This document shows, one piece after another, positions 47,101 to 57,212 of a DNA stretch of 64,000 bases (within the stretch, counting starts at the first letter, position 1; every line of letters starts with the position of its first letter). The notes beneath the pieces were generated by a model. The model was not told the DNA's origin. It saw only the letters and a list, made by a program, of their open reading frames with translations, and did not search any database. The stretch is from Callaeas wilsoni (Eukaryota; Chordata; Aves; Passeriformes; Callaeidae). Made by a program: the position numbers and the translations under genes. The stretch is taken from NCBI GenBank assembly GCA_013398955.1, contig VWPU01003223.1, forward strand, positions 186,001 through 250,000, in the 5' to 3' direction.

Positions 47101-48574
47101 GCTATTACTGCTTTTCTTCATTTCCTGTACTGCAGCGATTTCTAAATAAGTGCTGGTTGATTTCTCCATTTGTTACTTTTCACTTCAAAGTTAGGATGCT
47201 TAGTGAGCCCTTGAACAGATTCAGAGTTTCTCTCCTGGACAACTTAAAGTAGGATCTCTTCCCTTTCCCTGGCAATACTAGCCGCCAGCAGACTTGGGTG
47301 GCCCTCTGGCAGAACCCTGATAGCCCACATGATATGTGATGGCCAGGGTACCAAAAGGCTGCGTCTTTAAACAATGCCTTGTGCTTACTTGCAAACAAAA
47401 CCAGGCTGTTAATCAGAAACAGGCTGACAAGGCAGCAGTGATTCCTGCCTCCAGAGAAATGCATGAGGAGTTTTGTGGGGAGGAAGGGGCAAGGCAGAGC
47501 CCCTTTGGGGTTGGGGAGTGGGCACCATTGGAGCAGGGCAGTGGGCAGCAGCAGAGGAGAGCTAGTGGCCAGTGACTCAGCAGTGCGGGGTGAGCACTCA
47601 TTCCCCAGCCTCCTCCCAGCTCCGGGTCTGTGAGGATTTCAGTAAGTCATTATGGCTTAAGGTTACTCAGTGATGGGCTTTCTGCTGCTTTCCCCCAAGC
47701 TTCTCCATTTCATCTTTACAAAACCTTTCAAAAATTGCCTGTAACTGGCACATATGCTCTCTTTTAGAGATGAAGGATGCCATTTGTGTCTAGTTTGAAT
47801 ACTGACACATCATTACCTGATTAGAGATTTAAGGAAGAAGCTACCTTTTAAAAAAGAAACTTTTTCATTGATTAAAACATTTGAATTTCATTGAACAAAG
47901 TGGTTTTTGCTGACCTCTGTTTCTCAGATGATATGCCCCCTTTTTGTATGCAAGGCTTTGGTGCAAATTCATCAGTGCATTCTAAGCAAGTACAGAGATT
48001 ACGATGAGGATTATGACATTATTTTAGGATGTGCTGCTGTCTGGCTGATGCGTTTTCAGTATTCTTTCAAATCTCCCTCAGTTGTGCTTAATGTCCAGTT
48101 TGTGATGCCAGTGAATGTATAGCAATACAGATCTTCTCTAAAATGAAATCTTTGTGCAGGGATAGAAATCTACTTAATTGAGCAAGAAATAAAAGAATTA
48201 ACAAAGTGACACAGGTCTTGTAAATGATCTCCAGATTAGGCAGATGGACACGTGGTCATGTTTAAGAATAGTTTTTTGTAATAGGATAAAGAAGCACTGA
48301 GATGTTGGGTTCTGTGAATACATGTATTGCATTGAAATATCTAGTAGAAATAAAGGAAAAAAAACCCCCAAAATTTACAATACCTGATCAGTAAAATAGT
48401 AGATTGAGAGTGAATGGATGGATAGTTTTTAATTCTACTGTTTTGAGGAATGATAAAAATGCTGTCTTGAAGGCCCTTCATCCGATAATTAAGTCTAGTC
48501 CTCCAATAATCCAAGGTTCTACTACTTGGAAGAAGGCTGTTGCAACAAAGGACCATATCAGCCATTGCTTTGTC
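44120..48574. other. AT-rich non-coding sequence
   Basis: No exon, RNA gene or known repeat is recognised. GC-richer patches lie at about 46330-46510 and 47450-47630. Short frames on both strands there are mutual shadows. Confidence 0.55.
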
Positions 48575-49275
48575 TGGGTGAACCTTTCCAAGGACAGAAT
48601 CTCTCAACCTGTTTGACAACCTATTCCAGTGCTACTAGGGAAAATATTTTTCTAGCTGTCCAACCTTAATCTCTGAAACTGCTTTGTGTGGTTATTGTCC
48701 TTGTTATGCTGTCTGACACTACCAAGAAGAGTTTGGTGGTGGGGTCCAAAAAACTGCTCTTCGAATACTTGTAAGCAGATATTAAATACCTCTGTGGTTT
48801 CTTCTTTAGCAAAATTATCAGGCCCAGCTCCTTCAGCCTCTCTACATAGGGTATGCGGGTTAGGCACCTTTGTTGGACCTTTCCCATTTTCTCTGCATCG
48901 CTCTTAAACTGAGGGTCTCCCTGGGCTGCCTCAGCACTAACTTTCCTTAGTGTGCTGCCATGCTCCTCTGGATGCAGTTCAGCGTGCAGTTTGTTCTGTT
49001 TACAGTGAGGGCTCACTTCTGTGGCGTTGTGTCCACTGTAACATCACAGGCAAATTCTTAAGGGCTGCTGCTGGGTGAGGTTTCAGTCAATGCATGAGGT
49101 TATGCCACTCTGGTTGCAGAATTCTGTGCTTTTCCCTACTGGAGGTCATGACATTTCTGTTGGTTAACCTCCAAATTGAAGTCTCCTGGACAAAGGCTCT
49201 GGCACTTACCCTGTCAGCCACTCTGCCTAGCTCAGAGCTGCCTGAAAGATTGCCAAGTCTGTTAACTTCCTAGCT
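48575..49275 (-). mobile_element. CR1 LINE fragment, diverged
   Basis: On the minus strand a frame between 49016 and 48666 contains GKVQQRCLTRIPYVERLKEL followed by Gly-Leu-Ile, matching CR1 RT C-terminal text (RVQRRATKM...LPYEERLRELGLFSLEKRR). Downstream text (plus strand 48575-48660, CAACCTGTTTGACAACC, CCTATTCCAGTGC) is the 3' untranslated part. To the right, ATTCTGTGCTTTTCCCTACTG and GTCAGCCACTCTGCC match the complement of further CR1 ORF2 sequence. Many substitutions, indels and stops; the sharp 3' tail is not seen. Older than the copy at 52127. Confidence 0.8.
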
Positions 49276-52126
49276 GAGTGGAGGTCAGTCTACAAAAGCC
49301 TACTGATAAAGTCCATCCTGTTATTTTTATTTTGATAGCCTCCTAAGATATTTAGGAATGCTTTTAGGAAAAAAACCTCCATGGCATGTAACATTATACT
49401 CTTCTAAAGAGAAGGAAAAACTCAATAGTAAAGCAGAAGTTGGTATTTTACTCTTACGCAGAGATGATGTAGATATATTTAGGTTGATGTATGAAATTTT
49501 GTAATACTTTTTTTTTCTTCTGAGTACACAATTTTCTGTTCTCTTCATTTCACTGACTGATGTGAACACTCTACTAGCTATAGTTTTAGATACAATTTAT
49601 TGCACTTTTGAACAAGTGTTTGGTTTGTGACAAAGCAGTGTGATGTGTGTTAAGAAAGTATTTTCAGGTTAGACTCTGAGTCTCTTCTATGTGGAGAAAT
49701 CATCATAATTGGTCTTCCAAAATCTTTATTAGACACCTTAAATAGTTTCCACATACTTGTGAAAACTCGTATTACTTCAGGTACTATTTGACAATTTTAG
49801 TGCAAATAAGGGACACTGGTTGAATTTCTGTACCATGATAAAGATGTAGTCTAGTAGGATTTGGTACTGGGAAAAAGGAAGGCATCTTCAATATTTATTT
49901 TTTTTTAGATACTGTATATCTTGAATGCTAGCCCCAAGCCAGACTCTTTATATTTGCGAGTTTTAATTAAAGTCAGAGAAGAAAATGCTGGTGAAACATG
50001 AAGAGTTACTTTAATCTAATGTATTTGCTGTTTTGGTGTGGTTTTTTGTTGTTTAACTCTCATTATTTGAACCCATTAACTAAATGACCAAGTGACTTCA
50101 GCTCTCAGTTTATGAGCTAGATGATGGATGCTGCAATTATTCTGAAATAAAGTGGGTTTTTTTATAAGTTAAGAACCGGTGGTTTGAAAGTGAAAAAAAC
50201 GGTTGCTGAACATTAGGAGCATGTTAATGGAACCAGAGGGAAGAGGAAGATCTACAGAAATTCAGAGGAGGACTTTTGAGGCTTTCTGAAAAACCTTATG
50301 GAATGGAGCCCATTCACAGGCCAATGTTCACTCCCCCCGGTGATCACTGGGTCCACCTGGATGTTTAAGGCAGCTTTTAGTCTTGTGGGAAAGACTTGAT
50401 TTGACTCAGGTTATTACCTCAGTCGAGTAAACTTAGCTGAAGAAAAGCTTCTATGCAGGGGTGGATTTTGTGGTATGAGTTTACTTTTATTTCATTTAAA
50501 GATCATGGTCTTCCTTTAACCTAATCAGAAGAATGAACAAATCTGGTTCACTTCCCCCTTAAACTTCTCTAGATTTCTTCTTGTGTTCAACATGCAAATG
50601 AACATGAATACAGACTAAGCAAGGAAAGCATTTTTAAAAGACTCTCCAAGAAATACAGCATACTGCGTAAGCACTTGTTTGCTGCCAATAGATCAAGACT
50701 CATGTAATGCAGTAATGTATAAGGCTCTAGAATAATGTTAAAGAATGTGAAGAAAATGACAACCCAGGTTCCCTCACGAAAGTACAAATTCATGACTAGT
50801 CCTACAGGACCATGTTAAAAATTGAATTATAATTAATACCTACATAAACAGTCAGTGACATAATTGAATAGTCAGTGTGGTTACCATCCAGCACTTTATT
50901 GATTTTGTTTGTGTGTTTATTTAAAGAAAAGCCTAAAGTGACAATTTTATTATGGTGGACGACCGCAAGTTGAATGAGATAGCAGAAATTATCCTTCAGA
51001 AAATCTGGTTTCATTGTAAATGGCAAACTTATGAAACCCAATGGACATACTGTGCCTTGCCTGGCTCCTGAAATCAACATAATTGTGCTAGTTTAGATTG
51101 TAGATTGTTGTGGGTTTTTTTTACAGAAGATGTAACCTACTACCTTGCTTTTGAGAAGGAAATAGAATGGAGAATTATTTGTTCAAGAAAGCAGCATTCA
51201 GTTTAAACACTTTCTTGCAGTGATACCTTTGCCTGCAGCTCCTTAGAGCTACATAAATCCACTGAGGAAACAAGAACAAGTGGCAAGTGGGCTCTGATGA
51301 TAACAGGTTCTTGACAGCAAAACTTCAAATGAAGAGAAGGGGAGCAAGCAGGAGGAGCAGGAGGTAATACTAGGAAAATATTTGCTCTGTTAACCTTTGG
51401 GCAAGAGATAGACTCAGCCTTCCTTCATCCGAAAATTTGTGGTCATAGCTGGTGCCTTGCGTGTTAGGGTGAAAATGCAGGTGGGCTTCTCTTGGCACGT
51501 GCAGGTAGCCAAAGGGTACTCCTGACCGTGGTGAGAGCACATAGGCTGCTGGCTGCTTGCTGGCAGGCCGTGGTGGGCTGTTTTCATACTCACAGCCTTG
51601 TGACACTGCTGTCAGTGTCACAGCAGTTTCTTTTTATTTTAGGCTGCTGAAAGGGCTTACTTTGTGGATTTGCTGGTTAGATAGATATCCTAAAATTGAA
51701 ACCATATATAGTTATGTCATGTTAATATTTTGGTTTGGTAATTTCTGTTTTGCTTTATACACTTCTAATTCAACACAGGAATACTGCATTCAGCTAAAAG
51801 TTTGTTGATTCCTTATGAGCCGAAAAATGCAAAACAAACTAGCTTATTTTGAATATTTCTCTTGTGTTCCAGATACCAGTATTTGCAATTACTAACTACT
51901 TATGGTAAGCCTCTGAAAATAGATGCATATAATGGAAATAATGTTTTTTAAGTAAAAAGCAGATCTGTGATCTCTGTTACAGACTCTCCAAAAAATATCA
52001 GGGACTAGTTTAGCTTTATACTGGTGTAAGTGGGGCAAGACCTTGGCCTTAAAAAGAGACCAACTTGATACCTCATTGAAAATATTGAGATACCTTAGGG
52101 TGAACCATTTATTTTGGATAAATCAC
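49276..52126. other. AT-rich non-coding sequence
   Basis: No exon or repeat family is seen. A perfect 10-bp hairpin lies at 51599-51622. Confidence 0.55.
51599..51622. repeat. Perfect 10-bp hairpin with 4-nt loop
   Basis: TGTGACACTG (51599-51608), loop CTGT, CAGTGTCACA (51613-51622), extendable by one wobble pair. Confidence 0.85.
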
Positions 52127-53415
52127 CCAGAAGCACAGAATATGCCGAATTGGAAGGAACCCACAAGGATCATTGAGTTCAGCTCCTGGCCCTGCCCAGG
52201 ACACCCCAGGAGTCACACCGTGTGCCTGAGAGCATTGTCCAGACTCTTCTTGAACTCTGTCAGGCTGGTACTGTGACCACTTCCCTGAGGAGCCTGTTCC
52301 AGTGCCCAACCACCCTCTGGGTGAAGAACCTTTTCCTAATATCCAACCTAAACCTCCCCCAACACAGCTTCAGGCCATTATCTCAGATCTATCACTGGTC
52401 ACCAGAGAGAAGAGATCAGTGTCTGCCCCTCCTCTTGCCCTCATAAAGAAGTTGTAGACTGTGATGAGGTCTCTCCTCTGTCTCCTCTTCTGCAGGCTGA
52501 ACAGACCCAGTGACCTTGGCTGCTCCTCATATGGCTTCCTCTCTAGGCCGTTCACCATCTTTGTAGCTTTTCTTTGGGATGCTCTCTAATAGTTTAGTAT
52601 CTTTCATCTCATTCCCCAGTCTGTACGTACATCCAGGACTTCCCCATTCCGGGTGCAGAATCCGGCACTTTCCCGTGTTGAACTACATACATGGTGATTG
52701 CCCAGTGCTCTCATTTGTCGAGGTCACTCTGCAGGGTCTCCCTGACTTCAGCGGACTCAACAGCTCCTTCCAGTTTTGTATCCCTTCCAGTCCTGCATCC
52801 AACTCATTTAGGAAGATGCTGATACGCACAGGGTCTAAGATGGACACTAGTGCCAAGTCCCCAGTCTGATGTCACCCCATTCACTGTAACCCTTTCTGCC
52901 CCACCCATGAGCCACTTGCTCACCCATCCCATGATGTGTTTATCCAGCTGAATACTGGACACTTTGTCCAGAAGAATCCTGTGAGAGACAGTATCCAAAG
53001 CTTTACTGATATCCAAAAAGATTGCATCAACTGACTTCCCTAAATCAACCGGGTGGGTTACCTTGTCATAAAAGGGAGTCAGGTTTAACAAGCAGGACTT
53101 TCCTCTCATGAAGCCATGCTGGCTGTGACCAATGACTGTGTTGTCCTTCAAGTGTTTTTCAATACCTCCCAGAATAATCTCCATAACTTTACCAGGCACT
53201 GAAGTGAGACTGACAGATCTGTAGTTTCCAGGGTCCTCCTTCTTGCCCTTCTTGAAAACTGGGACATTTGCCAGCTTCCAGTCAGCTGGACCTCTCCAGA
53301 TTCCCAAGACCACTTAAAAATCATTGAGAGAGGTTTTGTAATTGTATCAACTAGCTCTTTGAGGATTCTTGGATGAATCCCATCAGACTGCATATATTTG
53401 TAGAGATCCAGATGG
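52127..53415 (-). mobile_element. CR1 LINE copy, 5'-truncated with internal deletions
   Basis: This is the clearest mobile element in the window. The 3' end is at the left (AAGCACAGAATATGC, then TTGGAAGGAACCCACAAGG). It runs rightward through the 3' UTR, the RT C-terminus (frame 52558-52370: RSLGLFSLQKRRQRRDLITV) and the central RT domain. Compared with full-length relatives, roughly 300 bp are missing near 52603, where text jumps from TAATAGTTTAGTATCTTT to CATCTCATTCCCCAG. Smaller gaps near 52765 and 52840 are also apparent. Homology ends near 53415, about where the frame beginning MQSDGIHPRILKELVDT starts, so this is a typical 5'-truncated insertion. It cannot be active. Confidence 0.93.
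52804..53393 (-). pseudogene. CR1 reverse transcriptase pseudogene (partial)
   Basis: Two overlapping minus-strand frames (53393-53148 and 53313-52804) encode the palm/finger part of a CR1 reverse transcriptase and are offset by a frameshift near 53270. Visible blocks in order are SDGIHPRILKEL, FKKGKKEDPGNYRSVSLTSV, GKVMEIILG, HSQHGFMRGKSCLLNLTPFY, FLDISKALDTVSHRILL (motif A; its first Asp is kept) and RVTVNGVTSDW. The catalytic FADD/YADD block should follow, but its codons are deleted: the text passes from the LDAG-equivalent directly to the DTKLGGAVD-equivalent. In an intact element this enzyme would copy CR1 RNA at the target site. Here it is a fossil. Confidence 0.9.
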
Positions 53416-54001
53416 AGCAGAAGAAAATTTATCTGCTGGTTAACTTGGTCTATTGCAATAGCCCTAGAGCCAACTTGACCTCATGGAAACAAGTCTTCCT
53501 GAAATTAAAAAATAAATCTTGCTGTCCTTCTTCCACCAGAATAGCTCTGACCTCGTTAATATTTTCACTTTGGCAGTCCAAGCATGGTGGGGTTATAACC
53601 CAGCTTGAAGGTGTTAGCTGCTGGATGTCAAAGGGAAATCCCTCATCCTCTGAGCCTTCTAGATTTGCTAGAAAAACTCCTTCTAGGTAAGTGTATGTGA
53701 CATAGGGATTACAGAGCAAGTGTCGCTGAGCTTCACTGTGGATTCTGCCAGCATCGCTGCAGCAGGACACCACGGAGATATTTGTCACAGTTGCAGGGAT
53801 TCTTGTCACAGCCACAACAGTGATCCTTGTCACATCCAGCTCTTTTGTCACAGTGCTGTGAAATAACCACGGCAGCTGCAGCATCGGCCAGCTCCATCAA
53901 GGCCAAGCCTGCATGTGGACAGGGAGCACAAGCTCTGCCTCCTGCTGGTAACCCAGACGGTAGTATGAGGTCTAAAGTCGTCACCTGCTACATCAGTGTG
54001 T
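53416..54001 (-). other. Unrecognised segment next to CR1 with a 144-codon open frame
   Basis: The minus-strand frame 53884-53450 is open for 144 codons and continues past the minisatellite. Its C-terminal two thirds (for example LANLEGSEDEGFPFDIQQLT and CLDCQSENINEVRAILVEEG) have balanced, acidic, protein-like composition with no stop. I know no family for it. It lies immediately 5' of the CR1 homology in element orientation, so it could be host DNA that received the CR1, or part of another mobile element. A second minus frame (53984-53733) over the minisatellite reads Cys-Asp-Lys repeats. An AG|GTAAGT juxtaposition occurs at 53685-53692, with a poor pyrimidine tract. Confidence 0.3.
53777..53850. 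repeat. Short minisatellite with TTGTCACA core
   Basis: The core TTGTCACA occurs four times, spaced about 18-24 bp apart. In one minus-strand frame it encodes repeated Cys-Asp-Lys (CDKRAG, CDKDHC, CDKNPC, CDKYLR) and in another repeated Val-Thr-(Arg/Asn)-Ile. Unit lengths are multiples of three, so both frames stay open through the array. Confidence 0.75.
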
Positions 54002-54180
54002 TGGTTTGAACATAACACCAGGTACTGAGACCCAGATCAACCCCTTTGGCGGGAGAGGTGAAGCCAGGAGAGAGGGCAGCTCTGCCTCCATGGGCACTGT
54101 GAGTCTGACCTGTGAGGAAGGGTTTAATGACCTAGAGATTCAAAACTTGGTACTAGGGGACATGATAGCAGCGTAACAGA
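54002..54180. other. Possible LTR-like fragment
   Basis: A segment opening TGTTGGTTTGAACATAACAC and continuing with GC-richer, purine-rich text (GGCGGGAGAGGTGAAGCC, AGGAGAGAGGGCAGC) resembles the style of avian LTR or retroviral leader sequence. No matching terminus or coding region was found, so the assignment is weak. Confidence 0.18.
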
Positions 54181-57100
54181 TTTGAAACATGAAAACAATT
54201 TGCCCTGCTACTTTGTTCCCTCATGTATGTATACTACTTTTCAATCCAAAGCTTGCCCTAGCTTACCTGTGGCATTACTGGAGCACCTTTGTGCTTCTTC
54301 TTAATATTTCTACAACCTCTTCATACTTCTTAACCTCCTTTTGGCTCTGGCTAGGTAAAGGGATATTAAGGGACAGCTATTAGACTTCCTAATATTATAC
54401 AGGTACACTGGTTTTGATTCTGAAGCCAGCTCTTGATTTATTTCAATCTCGAGAAACTGAAGAATGAGAAATTGGGTAAAACATGTTTATGAAGTCATGT
54501 GCCCAATGCTATGGGCCCTTTACAATTTGCATCTTTCCTGCTTCTGCAAGACTGATTATAAAGACTGTTAAAAAGGCACTTGATGGTATGTTAAAATCTT
54601 AGAGCTTTAGGTCATGTCTTAAGCTGTAAAAAGTATTGCTAAGTACAAAAGGGAGTCCATTTCTAATGTATTGGTAGTAATTTCCTTTACTGACTATGGT
54701 GTACTGTAAAACAAGTTTTATTAACCTCAAAAGTAAATGTCCTTAATGTGTGCCTGCACTGGATAGTTTATAGGGGCTGTGCAGCTAAGTGTGTTTGCCT
54801 GGAAGTGTCCTGCTTTTACCTGTACTTCTCTCAGTATTGCAATGCGGTGCTGGAAACCAGAGTATCAAAAAGCATCTCTAGAGTATTAGCAGCTGTTGTG
54901 GGGCAGCCACATTAGCCACAGATTTCACTGCCTGGGAATGAACAATGAAAAGCAATCCTCTTGATAACAGCCACTGAAGTGGCTTATTTATCTACCTGGA
55001 AAAGATCTTTCTGCTTGATTCTGAGTTAGTATTTCTGTATTTCTTTATCAAGAAAGATTCAATATACTTCTATTTTGCCCTTGAAAATCATTTAAAAAAA
55101 ATTATATAGAATACTAGCAAGGGGTATATGTATATTACTATAATTACTATGGGGAAGTGAATCAATTTTTTTCCCTGTATAGGTTGAAGTCTTATATACT
55201 GGGGAATTCTTCTGATTCTTCTTCCAATGAATATTTTCAGGTTGAACTTCCTCTTTTTCCTTATGTGAGGCAGCCGATACTGCTGTGTATGTTCAAGCTG
55301 CTCTGAATTAACCCTGTGTTCCCTGGCAACAACTTCCTATTTCTTTTCTTATCTTTTCGAGGTGTTATGAGGGTTTGATCTGAGGCACCATTAGTAGAAT
55401 AGACATAATGATTGTGATTAGAGGCATCTAATGTAGTTTCTGGACATCAGTTACTGCTCAATAATGGGAATAGTTCAAGGGAAAGAATACTTCATGAGGC
55501 TTGCAGTTGACTAAGAAGCTAGAAATCTGCCATTTTGCTTACAGCACGTAGGCAATTTTTCCATGTCCTCATTGTAGTGTGAAGGCTCCCTGGTGGAAAG
55601 GTAGCTCATCTTCCAGTTTAGGTTTACTCATGTCTTTGGTGCAGGTTGCACAGCTTCCAAGGAATCAGGTACTCCTTGGGCAGTTACGTTGCCCCAGGCT
55701 CAAACTGAGAATCTCCCTGCTCAGATTACATTTGTCATCCTTTCCCAGAGCTGTGAGCTGGTGGCTGCTGCCGTGACTTAAGGATAATATAGTATGTGGA
55801 TGTGGTAACTGGATCTATGTATCAGTGTGACAAGTTCAATACGCGGTGGTTTCAAACTTCTTCACAGCTATACTAGGATTTTCCCCCGCTTTTGTTTGCT
55901 TTTTTTGTTCTTTCTGTGGAGCTATATTAATTACCAAGTTATTTTATTATTATTAATTTTTAAATTTGATGATGCTACTTTATTTTATTGCATCTATTTG
56001 ACTTGTCAGAACTACTTACAAATAACAACAACATAATTGAGTAGAGGATATCAGCTGAGCTGCTCTATGAAAGCTTTATTTAAAGGGCAGCTCTTTGCAT
56101 GCAGTGAATATGTAATCATTGCCTTTATTTTCTGCTCTCATTTTCAATTCAGTTTTCAATTTATAGGTTTTAAGTATGTAAAAAAGACAAAGATATGCTC
56201 TTTTCCTCTTTCTATTTAGTTTTCCTAAGACAGTCTAATTTGAATTTGTCACTGAAACCTGCCTTTTACTATATTCAAGTCGGTTTTAGAGTCCTTTCAG
56301 AGTCTCAGAATTGATATTATATTTAGCAATTTTGGATCTAGAAAAGTACTAGGTCAAACCTTGATGCTGTTAAATTCAATAGACCTTTTGCCATTAACAT
56401 TTGTAATGCTAGGATTTGCATGTTTGTTTTTAGATAGGTTAGTATAAGTTCATGATAATGCAGGATTTTTATTGCCAATGATGTCATGTTAGTACTTGTG
56501 ATTACTTAAGGCAGCCTTTTTAAAGCCACAGTTAATTTATGGATTACTAGCAAATAAAATTACTTGCTTTAACAATTTCAAATTCTGTTGGACACATTGT
56601 AGGTTTAAAATATATTTTTAATACCTGTCATCTCCTGCAAGTATTTGGTAAAATGTATATATAACATTAGTAGTAAAAGGATACTTCAGTGTTTTTCTAT
56701 TAACTATTTTAAGAGCTGTCTTTTCTCTCTTTAGTTTCATTTAGGGATCAAATTTTAGTTCCAAATATGATTTTACTGAGAACTCTCTAAGTTGTTAAAT
56801 TAATAACATACATGGGTTTGGGGTCTCTTTTTCAGAAGTTAGAAGATTGAACTAAGTTCCTCTAGAAGGAGATAAGATGTCTAAGTTCAACTAACCTTTT
56901 GTTCTGCAGCATGCTGGATCCTAATGGCATCAGGTTCACAGTGGCCCTTTAGCCCTTTCATGACCCAGTTAAATGTACAGGTGACAGATTAATAGACTGA
57001 GATAGTAACATTTTCTATCTAATTCCTGCTAGTTCAACAGTGGAATTACACAGTTATGTCACTTATGTTTTGGAAATATCATTCAACTTTGTTTATTTGA

Positions 57101-57187
57101 ACCTATTAATGTGCTGAGACAAGGTTGAGTTTCCTTCAATAACATTGTTGCAAAGTGATTTGATGATTCCAACACCTTTGTCTTACC
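54181..57187. other. AT-rich non-coding sequence
   Basis: No exon, RNA gene or recognised repeat. Short frames only, none above 70 codons. Confidence 0.6.
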
Positions 57188-57212
57188 AAAAAAAAAAAAA
57201 AAAAAGAAAAAG
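57188..57212 (+). repeat. Poly(A) tract
   Basis: An uninterrupted run of 18 A followed by GAAAAAG. It could be the tail of an old retroposed sequence, but no retroposon body was recognised upstream. Confidence 0.85.

Noticed and set aside
54255..54285. Minus-strand CCACAG|GTAAGC juxtaposition
   Set aside because: The minus-strand sequence before it (CTCCAGTAATGCCACAG) has no pyrimidine tract.
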